From Leptospira sp. WS60.C2 (GTDB taxonomy: Bacteria; Spirochaetota; Leptospiria; Leptospirales; Leptospiraceae), in assembly GCF_040833955.1 (NCBI RefSeq), contig NZ_CP162133.1, positions 2,378,001-2,442,000 of the forward strand: a stretch of DNA of 64,000 bases, in the 5' to 3' direction. Each line of letters starts with the position of its first letter. Within the stretch, counting starts at the first letter, position 1. Shown in pieces: positions 42,946 through 52,280 of this stretch. A program made the translations under genes and the position numbers. A model generated the notes under the pieces. That model was given only the letters and a program-made list of their open reading frames with translations, was not told where the DNA came from and did no database searches.

Positions 42946-43015
42946 GTCGATTTTCGACCGGAGCCGTAAGGCGGAGCCCGGACTGGCCCGGCCCTTTGGC
43001 ACAAAGGGTTCGCCC
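42946..43015. repeat. GC-rich multi-hairpin intergenic element
   Basis: About 70 bases, far richer in GC than the surroundings. They form consecutive stems: GTCGA/TCGAC (42946-42958), GCC-GTAA-GGC (42963-42972) with a GNRA-type loop, CCGG/CCGG (42978-42991), and CCCTTTG-GCA-CAAAGGG (42992-43008). GGAGCC recurs in it. It looks like a dispersed repeat or a structured RNA element in front of the CitE-like gene. Confidence 0.5.
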
Positions 43016-43167
43016 AGAAATTTCTTTCCAGCGAACAAATTACCATCTATGTAAATTTGTAGGGACTGTTTCTTGGGACTTGGGGCATTTCAGATTTTGC
43101 CATTAAATCCTGGACGACAGGCAAAATTCACAAAACTTGGTAAAAAAATCCGAAAAAGGTATACTAA

Positions 43168-44160
43168 ATGGCACTGACTCACCCGCAATCAGCTCTCTTT
43201 GCAGGAGAAAAACCTTTCCCTATCATCCCTGCTTGTGAACACTTCGCTGGATCTGAAAAACTCATCACAAAGGCTCTCGAGTTACAAAATAAACTTGGCG
43301 GACTTTTCGACATCACGATGGACTGTGAAGACGGTGCTCAAACAGGGAAAGAAAAAGAACACGCAGAAATGATTGTTCGCATTCAAAACTCTGAACTCAA
43401 CAAACACAAGATGAGTGGTGTTCGTATTCATGACTATACAAACGAACATTGGAGAAGTGATATTGATATCATCGTTCCAGGTGCAGGAAATGTAATTGCT
43501 TATATCACAATTCCTAAACCGACAAAAGCAAGCCAAGTGAAAGAACAAATCACTTACATCCAAGATGCTTGCAAAAAAGCTGGAATCAAAAGAGAAATTC
43601 CAATTCACGTTTTAATCGAGACTCATGGTGCATTGAATGATGTATTTGAAATCGCAAGTCTTCCTTGGTTACAAGTATTAGATTTTGGTTTGATGGACTT
43701 CATATCTGGTCACCACGGTGCGATCCCTGCGGCTTGTATGAAATCACCAGGGCAGTTTGATCACGAACTTCTAAGACGTGCGAAATCAACTATGGTTGCA
43801 GCAGCTCTTATGAATGGAGTGATCCCTGCACACAACGTAACTTTGGATTTGAAAAACACTTACCAAACTTACCAAGATGCAAAACGTGCTCATGATGAAT
43901 TTGGTTTCTTACGTATGTGGTCCATTTATCCAGCACAAATCCAATCCATTTTGGATGCAATGGCACCTAACTTTGCAGAAACACAAACTGCATGTGATAT
44001 TTTGATCAAAGCACAAGATGCAGATTGGGGACCAATCCAACATGATGGAGATCTTCATGACCGTGCAACTTACCGTTATTTCTGGGAATTAGTGCAAAGA
44101 GCAAAACTCACAGGACAAAAACTTCCAGACGAAGTTGAAAAAAGATTTTTCTCAAAATAA
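43168..44160 (+). CDS. HpcH/HpaI aldolase/citrate lyase (CitE-like) family protein
   Basis: 330 residues of the CitE/malyl-CoA lyase superfamily. The TIM-barrel carries FDITMDCEDGAQTG (metal-binding Asp/Glu), VRIHDYTNEHW with the conserved Arg, IPIHVLIETHGALNDV (Glu metal ligand) and a barrel end near LRMWSIYPAQI. It would cleave or form a C-C bond of a CoA thioester such as malyl-CoA or a related compound; the exact substrate cannot be read. A strong terminator follows. The upstream 260 bases include the structured GC-rich element. Confidence 0.85.
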   Translation: MALTHPQSALFAGEKPFPIIPACEHFAGSEKLITKALELQNKLGGLFDITMDCEDGAQTGKEKEHAEMIVRIQNSELNKHKMSGVRIHDYTNEHWRSDIDIIVPGAGNVIAYITIPKPTKASQVKEQITYIQDACKKAGIKREIPIHVLIETHGALNDVFEIASLPWLQVLDFGLMDFISGHHGAIPAACMKSPGQFDHELLRRAKSTMVAAALMNGVIPAHNVTLDLKNTYQTYQDAKRAHDEFGFLRMWSIYPAQIQSILDAMAPNFAETQTACDILIKAQDADWGPIQHDGDLHDRATYRYFWELVQRAKLTGQKLPDEVEKRFFSK

Positions 44161-44189
44161 AACAGACGAATCCTTCGGTTTGTGATTAA

Positions 44190-44220
44190 AAAAGCCCACT
44201 TTCTGTGGGCTTTTCTTTTA
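44190..44220 (+). terminator. Rho-independent terminator after the CitE-like gene
   Basis: AAAAGCCCAC-TTTCT-GTGGGCTTTT, a GC-rich stem of 6 bp extended by A/T pairs, followed by a T-rich tail. Confidence 0.9.
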
Positions 44221-44365
44221 TAGGGATCACGTAGAAGATAGTAATATTCTCAGGATTTACAGCATTGTTTGAGCAAGAAAATACGAAAACCTTGGATTTT
44301 ACCGAAATGAGATGGGAAACAATCACGACCCTTATCAAAAAAGGATCGTGATTGCGATAGTAAGT

Positions 44366-45505
44366 CTAACGTTTTGCTTTTGTTTTTACTTTGAAGTTTT
44401 TGTACTCAACATATTCAATATCATCTACATTTAATTGAAAAACACCTTTTGTAGAATGAACAATAAAAATTTCGCCTAACTGTGCGACTACGGCTCCAGA
44501 CAATACTTCACCATTTGATTTATGAATTGTTTCTAAAACACTATAGTGATTTTGAATGTCTTCTTCGCTTTCTAAGCCAATTTTTTCGGCGACAGCAGCA
44601 ATGTTGTTCAATGCTTCATTTCGTTTGCTTTCATGTTCCTTTTCAATTGTCTCGACAATATGATTAGTTAAATCAGGGTTCCCCGTCTGGTTTTTGACCT
44701 GTTGTTGCACCAACGAGTTGTCGATGGAAACTAACGTTTCGGCTTCCGCTTTTTCTCTTGGAGTGATTGGGCTTTCTACTTTTGTAATTGCATTAGAAAC
44801 ATTGGAAAAATTAGCCAACTCTTCGTTTGTAAGACTAGAGGCAACCATCTTAGCGTTAATTAGATACACTAAATCGTTTAGGCTTGGACTCACCTCCATG
44901 GTTTCACCAGGTTCTAAAATCACTTCGTTTTCTTCTAAAGTTTTCACCAAACGGTCGTAATTTTCTTTGGACAAACCATCATTCTGTTCGATTAGTTTTG
45001 GACCCGTTTTAAAGGCAATGGCAACTGCACCTTCATAAACTTTCACCTTGGGGGCAGCCCCCTTCTCTAACTCGAAAGAGAAAATGGTTCCTCGAACTCC
45101 CGCAACCATCGTTGGGGATGAGATAGAAAGATTTTCGGTAGCTTTGAGTTTGACCGATTTAACAAGCAAATTACCTGCCCAAATATGAATGTCCGTATTG
45201 GGACTTGCTGAACCAGGAAGGTCACGAAACAACACATCAGAATTTTCTTTGATTCGAATGATTTCACCGCGGTATGTTTGTAAGTCGATCTTACCAAGTT
45301 TCGAAAGAATACGATCTCCCGGTTTGATGACATCCCCCAAACTCGCCAGTGTTTCCTTTCCCTCTTTTAAAAGAGTGACTTGGCCTTGTATAAACGTAAC
45401 AACTGCGCCTCTTGTTTCATCTTTTGGCGAAGTTTGGCCAAAGGAAAATTTTTGGCAATTGTACAAAGTTGTTAACGTAAGTAGAAAGGTTAGAATTATT
45501 TTCAT
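44366..45505 (-). CDS. FecR domain lipoprotein
   Basis: About 379 residues from the start chosen. The Met at 45505 begins a lipoprotein signal (IILTFLLTLTTLYNC) and is preceded by a GGAAAA ribosome site; the frame itself extends to 45541. Residues 35-150 form a FecR domain (GQVTLLKEGKETLASLGDVIKPGDRILSKL, WAGNLLVKSVKLKATENLSISSPTMVAGVRGTIFSFEL). In leptospires and other bacteria such secreted FecR-domain proteins are not iron anti-sigma factors but peptidoglycan- or surface-linked proteins of unclear role. The C-terminal half is helical. Confidence 0.82.
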   Translation of the reverse strand: MKIILTFLLTLTTLYNCQKFSFGQTSPKDETRGAVVTFIQGQVTLLKEGKETLASLGDVIKPGDRILSKLGKIDLQTYRGEIIRIKENSDVLFRDLPGSASPNTDIHIWAGNLLVKSVKLKATENLSISSPTMVAGVRGTIFSFELEKGAAPKVKVYEGAVAIAFKTGPKLIEQNDGLSKENYDRLVKTLEENEVILEPGETMEVSPSLNDLVYLINAKMVASSLTNEELANFSNVSNAITKVESPITPREKAEAETLVSIDNSLVQQQVKNQTGNPDLTNHIVETIEKEHESKRNEALNNIAAVAEKIGLESEEDIQNHYSVLETIHKSNGEVLSGAVVAQLGEIFIVHSTKGVFQLNVDDIEYVEYKNFKVKTKAKR

Positions 45506-45731
45506 ATATTTTTCCGAATGTGTTTGTATCTTTTTCAACAAATCAGGATAGGCACATTCTCAGAAAAGGTAAAACATTTTTATAAAAAAATACCTAATCT
45601 CGGACATTTACCAGAAATCGAGAGGAAATCTCACAAAATATGACAATTGTTACGCTAACTGTAAACCCCAGGGATCGAACTTCCCACGAGTTTGAATAAG
45701 GTTCAAAAATAATGAGATTAGCAGAAATAGA

Positions 45732-46991
45732 TCATTTTAATTTTTCTTTACTGACTTTTCTTTTCGGAAGAAACCAGATTCTTTTTGTTACGATTTGTGA
45801 AGAATAAATGCTCGTATGGCCTGATGTTATGTAAGCAATTTGAGCTAGAATCAAAAATAGGAAGCCATTCGAAAATCCAAATAATTCCATACCCATAAAA
45901 GCACAAGCAACAGGAGTATTTGTAGCTCCTGCAAAAACCGATATAAACCCAACACTCACAAAAATAGGAAGATAAATAGGCTCAATGAATGAAAAAAGAT
46001 TTCCTAAAGTTGCTCCAATAAAAAACAAAGGAGTCACTTCCCCTCCTTTAAATCCAAATCCAATCGTAATACCCGTTAGGAGAAGTTTCCAAAAAAAAGC
46101 ATCTTTTGCCATAGTTTCATAAAAAGACCGTTCGATCGTATCTACACCTAATCCAAAATAGGCGAACCTTACTCCCGATAGTAAAAAAACTAAAAGAATG
46201 AATCCACCAAAGAATGGTCGTAACGGAGGATAAGAGATCCAATTTTGAGATTGTTTTGTTAAAAAATGTAAAAGCCAAATAAATAATTTTGCTACTAAAC
46301 CAGATACAAACGCAAGAAGGAGTAAACCTAAGATTAATCTAATTTCCAAATGTAAGGAGACTTCAGGAAAAACAGAATGTTTTACATTCCAAAGCAAACA
46401 AACTTTATGCGATAACCAAGCGATAAAAAGAGTCGGTAAAAATAATTTCCAACGAATATTTCCAACTTGAATCACTTCAATGGAGAAAATAGCTGCAGCA
46501 ATTGGGGTTCCAAACACAGCCGAAAATCCTGCGCTGATTCCTAGTATAATTAATGTTTGTTGTTCTTTTAATTGAAAATGATGAAATCGTCCGAATTGAT
46601 GGGCAATGGTTCCTCCGATTTGTACGGCTGTTCCTTCCCGACCTGCTGAACCTCCAAACAAATGTGTGATCAGAGTAGAGACCAATACGAAAGGAGCCAT
46701 TCGAAATGGTATGACAGAACTTGGAGAGTGAATTTCCTCTAATAATAAATTGTTCCCCTTATTTGCTTTGGAACCGAAGTGGTGATAGGCCCAACCAATA
46801 CAAAATCCTGCCAAAGGCAACAAATAGAAAATTTCACGGTGTGATTCTCTTACATACGTAACAAAATCTAGAGAGTGCAAAAAGAATGCAGAAAAACTAC
46901 CTACAATAGAACTAACGAGAAAAAAAACCAAAGTCCACTTTACCATCCAAGGAAAGTAATGCATTCTTCCGTCTTGTTTTTGTAGTTTCAT
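45732..46991 (-). CDS. CLC-family ion antiporter, CLC-F (fluoride) type
   Basis: 419 residues, 10-12 membrane helices. The external-gate motif reads FGGSAGREGTAVQIGG, the GREGT form that marks fluoride/proton antiporters rather than the GKEGP of chloride CLCs. The later GGEVTPLFFIGATLGN replaces the GxFxP motif. The gating Glu is present, so exchange activity is expected. It would expel fluoride. No fluoride riboswitch was found upstream on the minus strand (46992-47196). It is divergent from the AHSA1 gene. Confidence 0.75.
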   Translation of the reverse strand: MKLQKQDGRMHYFPWMVKWTLVFFLVSSIVGSFSAFFLHSLDFVTYVRESHREIFYLLPLAGFCIGWAYHHFGSKANKGNNLLLEEIHSPSSVIPFRMAPFVLVSTLITHLFGGSAGREGTAVQIGGTIAHQFGRFHHFQLKEQQTLIILGISAGFSAVFGTPIAAAIFSIEVIQVGNIRWKLFLPTLFIAWLSHKVCLLWNVKHSVFPEVSLHLEIRLILGLLLLAFVSGLVAKLFIWLLHFLTKQSQNWISYPPLRPFFGGFILLVFLLSGVRFAYFGLGVDTIERSFYETMAKDAFFWKLLLTGITIGFGFKGGEVTPLFFIGATLGNLFSFIEPIYLPIFVSVGFISVFAGATNTPVACAFMGMELFGFSNGFLFLILAQIAYITSGHTSIYSSQIVTKRIWFLPKRKVSKEKLK

Positions 46992-47196
46992 GGGATGGAG
47001 CCAAGCGAGATCAAAACAAATTTCTCACAAAACCATAAATAATTTATAGTAAAATATACAATAAGAGAAAAAAGTGTGTTTCTATTTTTTTTCACTTAGT
47101 GTAATCTTGTCCGATGAGTCTCACTGAGTGCATTCATTGACAAAGACTCGAAGTCCATATTCCTATCTATTAGATTTTTGAGGAGAGTCAAAATCG

Positions 47197-47694
47197 ATGG
47201 CCACCAATGACAACACAAACCAAACGATCCATCCAGACTTAGATTTATTTTTTGAACGAACAATCGATTTGCCTGTGGATTTGGTTTGGGATATGTGGAC
47301 AAAACCAGAGCATTTGATTCATTGGTTCACACCTTCCCCATGGAAAACTGTAGACTGCAGAATCGACTTAAGGCCTGGTGGAGAGTTTTTTACGATGATG
47401 TTATCTCCAGAAGGCAATTTTGTTCCGAATCATGGTTGTTATTTGGAAGTTCATAAAAATGAAAGATTAGTTTTTACAGATACATTACTTGCTGGTTTTA
47501 GACCATCTGGGAATAGTTTTATGACTGCTTTTTTAACATTTCAACAAAAGGGAAATTCCACAGTTTATAAAGCGGTGATCAAACATAAAGACACGGAAAC
47601 AAAAAAACAACACGAAGATATGGGATTTCTAACAGGCTGGAATAGTGCAGTGGACCAACTAATTGCGCATGCGAGAGGTCTCACAAAAAATTAG
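47197..47694 (+). CDS. SRPBCC/AHSA1 domain protein
   Basis: 165 residues with the AHSA1 fold of the START/SRPBCC superfamily: FERTIDLPVDLVWDMWTKPEHLIHWFTP, the DLRPGGEFFTMM strand and DMGFLTGWNSAVDQLI near the C-terminus. These proteins enclose a hydrophobic cavity and often sit next to ArsR-type regulators; none is present here. GAGGAGAG precedes the ATG. Ligand unknown. Confidence 0.88.
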   Translation: MATNDNTNQTIHPDLDLFFERTIDLPVDLVWDMWTKPEHLIHWFTPSPWKTVDCRIDLRPGGEFFTMMLSPEGNFVPNHGCYLEVHKNERLVFTDTLLAGFRPSGNSFMTAFLTFQQKGNSTVYKAVIKHKDTETKKQHEDMGFLTGWNSAVDQLIAHARGLTKN

Positions 47695-47710
47695 CCAATG
47701 ATATGAATGA

Positions 47711-48481
47711 TCAAATGACACGTTCCTGTGCTTCCAGGAATCGTTTTTTCTCTTTCATCAATGCTTCTGCTTTTGCTAAATATTCTTCAAATGTTTTATA
47801 ATCTTTGGCTAAAATTGAACCACAATAATGAAAAAAGATTTTTTTAGATTTCGCCAAATGTTTGTATTCTTGTAAACTTGAGTAGCCCATAAAACCACTC
47901 ACTACAAAAACATCTAAATCAATATTGAATTTATAAGCAATTTTCATTACTCCTGTTTGAAATGGTTTTATTTCTTCCGTAAAGGTTCTTTCCCCTTCAG
48001 GATACAAAAAAATAGACCTAGTTTTTAATACACGAAGAACATCAGCCTTAAAGTTTCTGAAATTCGGCCTGTTCTCGGAATAAATTACAGCCTCCACAAT
48101 CGTTTTGTGCATCATTAAGGGAATGATTTTGTATCTTTGGATAATGTCTCCACCCAAGTAAGACAATCGAACATCCTTCGATTTTGCTAAATAAGGAAGA
48201 GAAACAATCAAAGGGACTTCAAGTGCATTCGTATGATTACAAATTAAAAATCGATTGTTTCCGTTCGGGTTCCAATCGCCGAGAGAGACATCTAAAGTTC
48301 TACCTGTAATAAGGAAAAAAGAACGATACCAAAAGTGACCTAAAAAATTGTTAATCCTGTTCGACCATAGATCGAAATTTGAGATCTTAAATAAATAAGA
48401 TAGAACAAGTCCTATCGGAAAAATGATAACGAATACAGGTATTGCATAACAAAGTACGACAAAAAATTGAAGTTTGCCCAT
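47711..48481 (-). CDS. 1-acyl-glycerol-3-phosphate acyltransferase-like protein
   Basis: 256 residues of the PlsC family. One or two N-terminal membrane helices (FFVVLCYAIPVFVIIFPIGLVLSY) precede the acyltransferase core. Motif I reads NHTNALE, so the usual HxxxxD ends in Glu, and motif III reads YPEGERTF (EGxR). It acylates a lysophospholipid or a related acceptor; the Glu variant makes the exact acceptor uncertain. It is convergent with the AHSA1 gene. Confidence 0.82.
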   Translation of the reverse strand: MGKLQFFVVLCYAIPVFVIIFPIGLVLSYLFKISNFDLWSNRINNFLGHFWYRSFFLITGRTLDVSLGDWNPNGNNRFLICNHTNALEVPLIVSLPYLAKSKDVRLSYLGGDIIQRYKIIPLMMHKTIVEAVIYSENRPNFRNFKADVLRVLKTRSIFLYPEGERTFTEEIKPFQTGVMKIAYKFNIDLDVFVVSGFMGYSSLQEYKHLAKSKKIFFHYCGSILAKDYKTFEEYLAKAEALMKEKKRFLEAQERVI

Positions 48482-48544
48482 GGATAAATGGAAGCGGATT
48501 TCAATAGAAGGTAAACTAATATTCTACACAAGAAAACAAAAAAA

Positions 48545-50701
48545 TTAAATAACCAATTCTAAGATAATTTTTGTTCGCTCATCTCTCTGGATCTTCACCT
48601 TTCCTTCCATCTGATCAGTAAGCATTCCAATCAATTGCAAACCAAAACCAGGAGTGTTCTCGAATGAAATTGATTCTGGAATTCCAATCCCATTGTCAGA
48701 ATACTCAAGTGAGAGATAATTTCTATCCCTTGAAATTTTTAATATTATTTCTGGTTTCGAAATATCTGAAAAAGCATGTTTAATCGAATTGGTGATCAAT
48801 TCATTTAAGATGATGCCCAAAGATGATAAAATTTTAGCGTTTAATTCGATTGGCTCGTGAAGTATATCTAATTTTATATCCACTTTTTTCGGAAAAATGG
48901 AAACAATTTCAGTACAAATGGAAGGAAAATAATCTTGAATCAAAACACTGTTATCCGTTTCTGAATGATATAATTTTTCATATAAAACGATCATACTTTT
49001 GATTCTTCCGGCAGCTTCATATAAAATCGTCTGAACAGATTGGTCTTCTTGAGACTTTGCTTGTAAAGTAAGCAAAGTAAACAATGAGCTCATATTATTT
49101 TTAACTCGATGATGAATCTCTTTTAAGATATTTTCTTTTTCGTGTAAAAGTTTTTGAATTTTAGTTTCGGATATGTTCCTGACTGTAACATCTCGCAGGA
49201 TCACAGTAAATAAAGATTCCCCGTTGACAGATATTTGAGATATCGATGCTTCTATTGGAAATTCCATGCCATTGGATCTTAGTCCTCTAACTTCACCTAA
49301 TGCACCCATTGCACGACGGCTCACACCTGTCTCTGCAAAATGATCAATATGCTTATCGTGTTGGTTACGAAAACTTTCAGGAATCAAAGAATCCAAGGAT
49401 TTTCCAATCATATCATTAGATTCATATCCAAACATTTTTTCTGCGGCACCATTGAATAAAATGATCCTTTTTGATGAATCAATACTAATGATTGCATCCA
49501 TGGCTGATTCAATGATTTGAGTTAATTTGGCTTCGGACTCTTTGATTTGTTTCAGAGCAATTAATCTTTCAGAAATATCCCTTGCTACAAAAATATACCC
49601 TGTAGGTAATTCAGTTTCATCATTCAATAAAACTAGGTTAATTTCTATATTTCGAAAGCTTCCATCTTTCGCTTCCAAAGTTGCTTCACCAATAAAACTT
49701 CCTTTCTGATGGACTGTTTCAATTACTTCCTGATTTGAATGATGGGAGTATTTGGATTTCAAGACTTCCGCAATATTTTTACCTATCACCTCTTTCGCCT
49801 TCCAGAGGAAAATTTTCTCTGCCGCTTTATTCCAATAATTAATTATTTGGTTAAAATCAGTTCCAATGACAGCATCAAGAACATTGTCTAACATATTGGC
49901 TTGTTTAGCAATTTTACTTTGGACGTTGTATTCGGCTGTGATGTCTCGAAACACTAGAACGACACCTTTGGTATCGCCATTCAAATCCTTGATAGGAGAA
50001 CCAGAATCTGCAATCTGATACTCTAATCCATTTTTTGCTATTAACACTGTATGATTAGCTAATGCAACTACAGAATTAGTTTTTAAAACGATCTCAACTG
50101 GATTTTCAACCTTCTGTCTTGTTTTTACATTGATGATATGAAATACCTCATTGATCTGGAGTCCCAATCCTTCTTCGTGAGACCAACCAGTCATTTTTTC
50201 TGCAACTGGGTTAATCTGAATGATCTTTCCTGCTTTGTCAGTCGCAATGACTCCATCACCGATTGAATGTAATACGGTTTCTAGATGCTCTTTTTTGCTT
50301 TTTGTTAATTCATTTGCTTCAAAAAGTTTAAAAGCCATTTTGATGGAGGCATCAAGAACGGTAAAACCAGAATTTTTAACAACGTATCCATAAGAAGTAA
50401 TACTTTCTGTTTTTTTTACGATCTCTCTCTCAGTGTGAGATGATAAAAATACAATTGGAATCTCTTTAAAATTCAGGATTTGAGTGGCTGTCTCAGTTCC
50501 ATCTAGACCCTTTCCTAAATCTATGTCCATGAGGATCAAATCGAAGGGATGTAGCTGTCTTGTGACAAGTTGTATCGCGTTTTCACCAGTGTAAACATGT
50601 GTAACTTGGTATCCTCCTTGTTCTAGCTGATTTTTTTCATACAGTGCTAAAATGGCTTCATCTTCCACAAGTAAGATGGATTTACCAGATATGATTGTCA
50701 T
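48545..50701 (-). CDS. receiver-PAS-histidine kinase (HisKA_2 type) hybrid
   Basis: 718 residues. An N-terminal receiver (ILLVEDEAILALYEK, acceptor Asp in DLILMDIDLGKG) is followed by three or more PAS domains (residues 145-500; IGDGVIATDKAGKI, IISIDSSKRIILFNGAAEKMFGYES), then a HisKA_2 dimerisation helix with EIHHRVKNNM (phospho-His) and a HATPase domain (LNELITNSIKHAF, DNGIGIPES, GFGLQLIG). Unlike standard hybrids the receiver is at the N-terminus. There is no membrane helix, so it senses cytosolic cues. No cognate response regulator lies beside it. Confidence 0.9.
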   Translation of the reverse strand: MTIISGKSILLVEDEAILALYEKNQLEQGGYQVTHVYTGENAIQLVTRQLHPFDLILMDIDLGKGLDGTETATQILNFKEIPIVFLSSHTEREIVKKTESITSYGYVVKNSGFTVLDASIKMAFKLFEANELTKSKKEHLETVLHSIGDGVIATDKAGKIIQINPVAEKMTGWSHEEGLGLQINEVFHIINVKTRQKVENPVEIVLKTNSVVALANHTVLIAKNGLEYQIADSGSPIKDLNGDTKGVVLVFRDITAEYNVQSKIAKQANMLDNVLDAVIGTDFNQIINYWNKAAEKIFLWKAKEVIGKNIAEVLKSKYSHHSNQEVIETVHQKGSFIGEATLEAKDGSFRNIEINLVLLNDETELPTGYIFVARDISERLIALKQIKESEAKLTQIIESAMDAIISIDSSKRIILFNGAAEKMFGYESNDMIGKSLDSLIPESFRNQHDKHIDHFAETGVSRRAMGALGEVRGLRSNGMEFPIEASISQISVNGESLFTVILRDVTVRNISETKIQKLLHEKENILKEIHHRVKNNMSSLFTLLTLQAKSQEDQSVQTILYEAAGRIKSMIVLYEKLYHSETDNSVLIQDYFPSICTEIVSIFPKKVDIKLDILHEPIELNAKILSSLGIILNELITNSIKHAFSDISKPEIILKISRDRNYLSLEYSDNGIGIPESISFENTPGFGLQLIGMLTDQMEGKVKIQRDERTKIILELVI

Positions 50702-50831
50702 CTCTCATCCTTTGTTTTCCTCAAGTGATTCTCAAAGAAATACCGAACATCAAATGATGTTACTTTGAATGAAAAATTCAATCAAATATTTAGAAATTTT
50801 CTAATATTCGAATGCGTCTGCTTAAAAAGAA

Positions 50832-52280
50832 CTATGTATTTTTATCTTGTTTAATAAAAAAAATGAAAACTCGAAGCATGACAAATCCTAGATAACACCA
50901 CCCAATCCACACAATCCAATCTCCCCATTGCGAATAGAATGTATTTAACTTTGTAACGGGAAGAGATGATACAAGAATCCCATCATTTTCTTCAAAGTAA
51001 TCTGAACTACCTTTTACCCTGCCATATGCATCATAGATTCCAGAAAGCCCACTCCTTGTAGACCGAACAATGGACGAACCATTTTCAATTCCTCGCATGG
51101 CTGCCATTTCTGTATGAAATGGATTGATCCCTTTCCAATCTGAAGCCGGAATCAATGTTATCCCAGATCCTAATTTGGAATGAACATTCGTTACACGCAA
51201 GCTATCAAAGTCATAACAGATCGCAACAGAGAAATTTCCAAAATCCGTCGAGATCACTTTGATCTCAGAATCATTCTTAGATACAGGTTCTCCAGGCACG
51301 ATAAATTGTTTAAAATAGGTTTGTCTTATAGTTCCATCATTTCCAATCCAGACAAGCTTATTATCAAAAAAGAATTCTTTAGATTCAATTGGTATGATGT
51401 AAGCAGCTATGATTTCAATTTGAACTTCCTTTGAGAGGGAAGTTATTTGTTTCAAAAACTCAGATTCTTTCTCTTTCGAAACCAAAACGGCACCTTCATT
51501 CCATACAACTATTTTTGCACCTTCTTTGGCTGCCAATCTTGTCTTTTCGATTATTAAATGTGTATTGATTTCATTTTGAATAGGATCTTTCGAAAGGTTC
51601 TGAATCTCTGTTTTTGAGGTAATCGTTGCAACTTTAATTTGTTTACCCTCTATTGGGAAACTCAAGCGAAACGTTCCAAAAAAATAAAAACAAACGAGTA
51701 AAATCAAACTAAAAAGTAGGATCTTCCAAGTGTTAGGTGTAATTTGAGTTTGATCCAATTTTTCACTCAAAAAATATTCAAGTGAGACATTTATCAGATA
51801 AATGAGAAAACTCAAACCAGTGGCACCAAAAATTGATACCGATTGGAGTAATATCAAATTACCGATTTGACTGTTTGCCATCATACCCCAAACACCTAAG
51901 TCTGAAAAATATGCACCTATCCACTCAACACAAGTAAACAAGAATGCAAAAAAGAAAATGGATACACCTGAACTAGACGAAAATTTCCGATATCGATTAG
52001 ATAACCAAAGTAAAGAAGAAAATACGATTCCACCTTGAACTCCCGAAACTAAAGCAATAACTAAATGAAAGGGTTCATTTACAATACGAAGTGTTGAAAG
52101 AATTTGGAACAAAATCAAACTAAAGAATAGTTTAGGAAAGGAATATCCTAAACGTAAGTAACGCAAAAAAGGAACCAACATTACCCAAGCAAAAATGGGA
52201 ACATTCCAATTCATCCCTGTGAATCCAATTAAGATTCCACCTATCGATAGTAAAAACCATTGATGCGAAAGTAACTTCAT
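50832..52280 (-). CDS. lnt: apolipoprotein N-acyltransferase
   Basis: 482 residues. About eight N-terminal membrane helices (WFLLSIGGILIGFTGMNW and onward) precede a nitrilase-like domain. The catalytic triad can be placed at Glu in VVWNEGAVLV, Lys in YFKQFIVPGEP and Cys in VAICYDFDS. It adds the third acyl chain to the N-terminal Cys of lipoproteins. The usual PFGE segment reads PGEP, a small departure. It starts 4 bases within the end of a TetR gene. Leptospira is rich in lipoproteins, so a second regulated Lnt would be meaningful. Confidence 0.88.
   Translation of the reverse strand: MKLLSHQWFLLSIGGILIGFTGMNWNVPIFAWVMLVPFLRYLRLGYSFPKLFFSLILFQILSTLRIVNEPFHLVIALVSGVQGGIVFSSLLWLSNRYRKFSSSSGVSIFFFAFLFTCVEWIGAYFSDLGVWGMMANSQIGNLILLQSVSIFGATGLSFLIYLINVSLEYFLSEKLDQTQITPNTWKILLFSLILLVCFYFFGTFRLSFPIEGKQIKVATITSKTEIQNLSKDPIQNEINTHLIIEKTRLAAKEGAKIVVWNEGAVLVSKEKESEFLKQITSLSKEVQIEIIAAYIIPIESKEFFFDNKLVWIGNDGTIRQTYFKQFIVPGEPVSKNDSEIKVISTDFGNFSVAICYDFDSLRVTNVHSKLGSGITLIPASDWKGINPFHTEMAAMRGIENGSSIVRSTRSGLSGIYDAYGRVKGSSDYFEENDGILVSSLPVTKLNTFYSQWGDWIVWIGWCYLGFVMLRVFIFFIKQDKNT

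Noticed and set aside
42990..43013. TGGCACAAAGGGTTCGC as a sigma-54 promoter
   Set aside because: The GG and GC elements are 12 bases apart rather than 10, and the sequence is explained by a perfect hairpin.
45658..45690. GATCGAACTTCCC resembling the T-arm of a minus-strand tRNA
   Set aside because: The 5-bp T stem does not pair around a TTCGANN loop and no cloverleaf fits.
47093..47104. CACTTAGTGTAA, similar to motifs at 38632 and 63086, taken at first as a shared regulator site
   Set aside because: The copy near 63086 most likely lies inside the signal-peptide coding part of the receptor gene, and three short AT-rich matches are too few to support a regulon.
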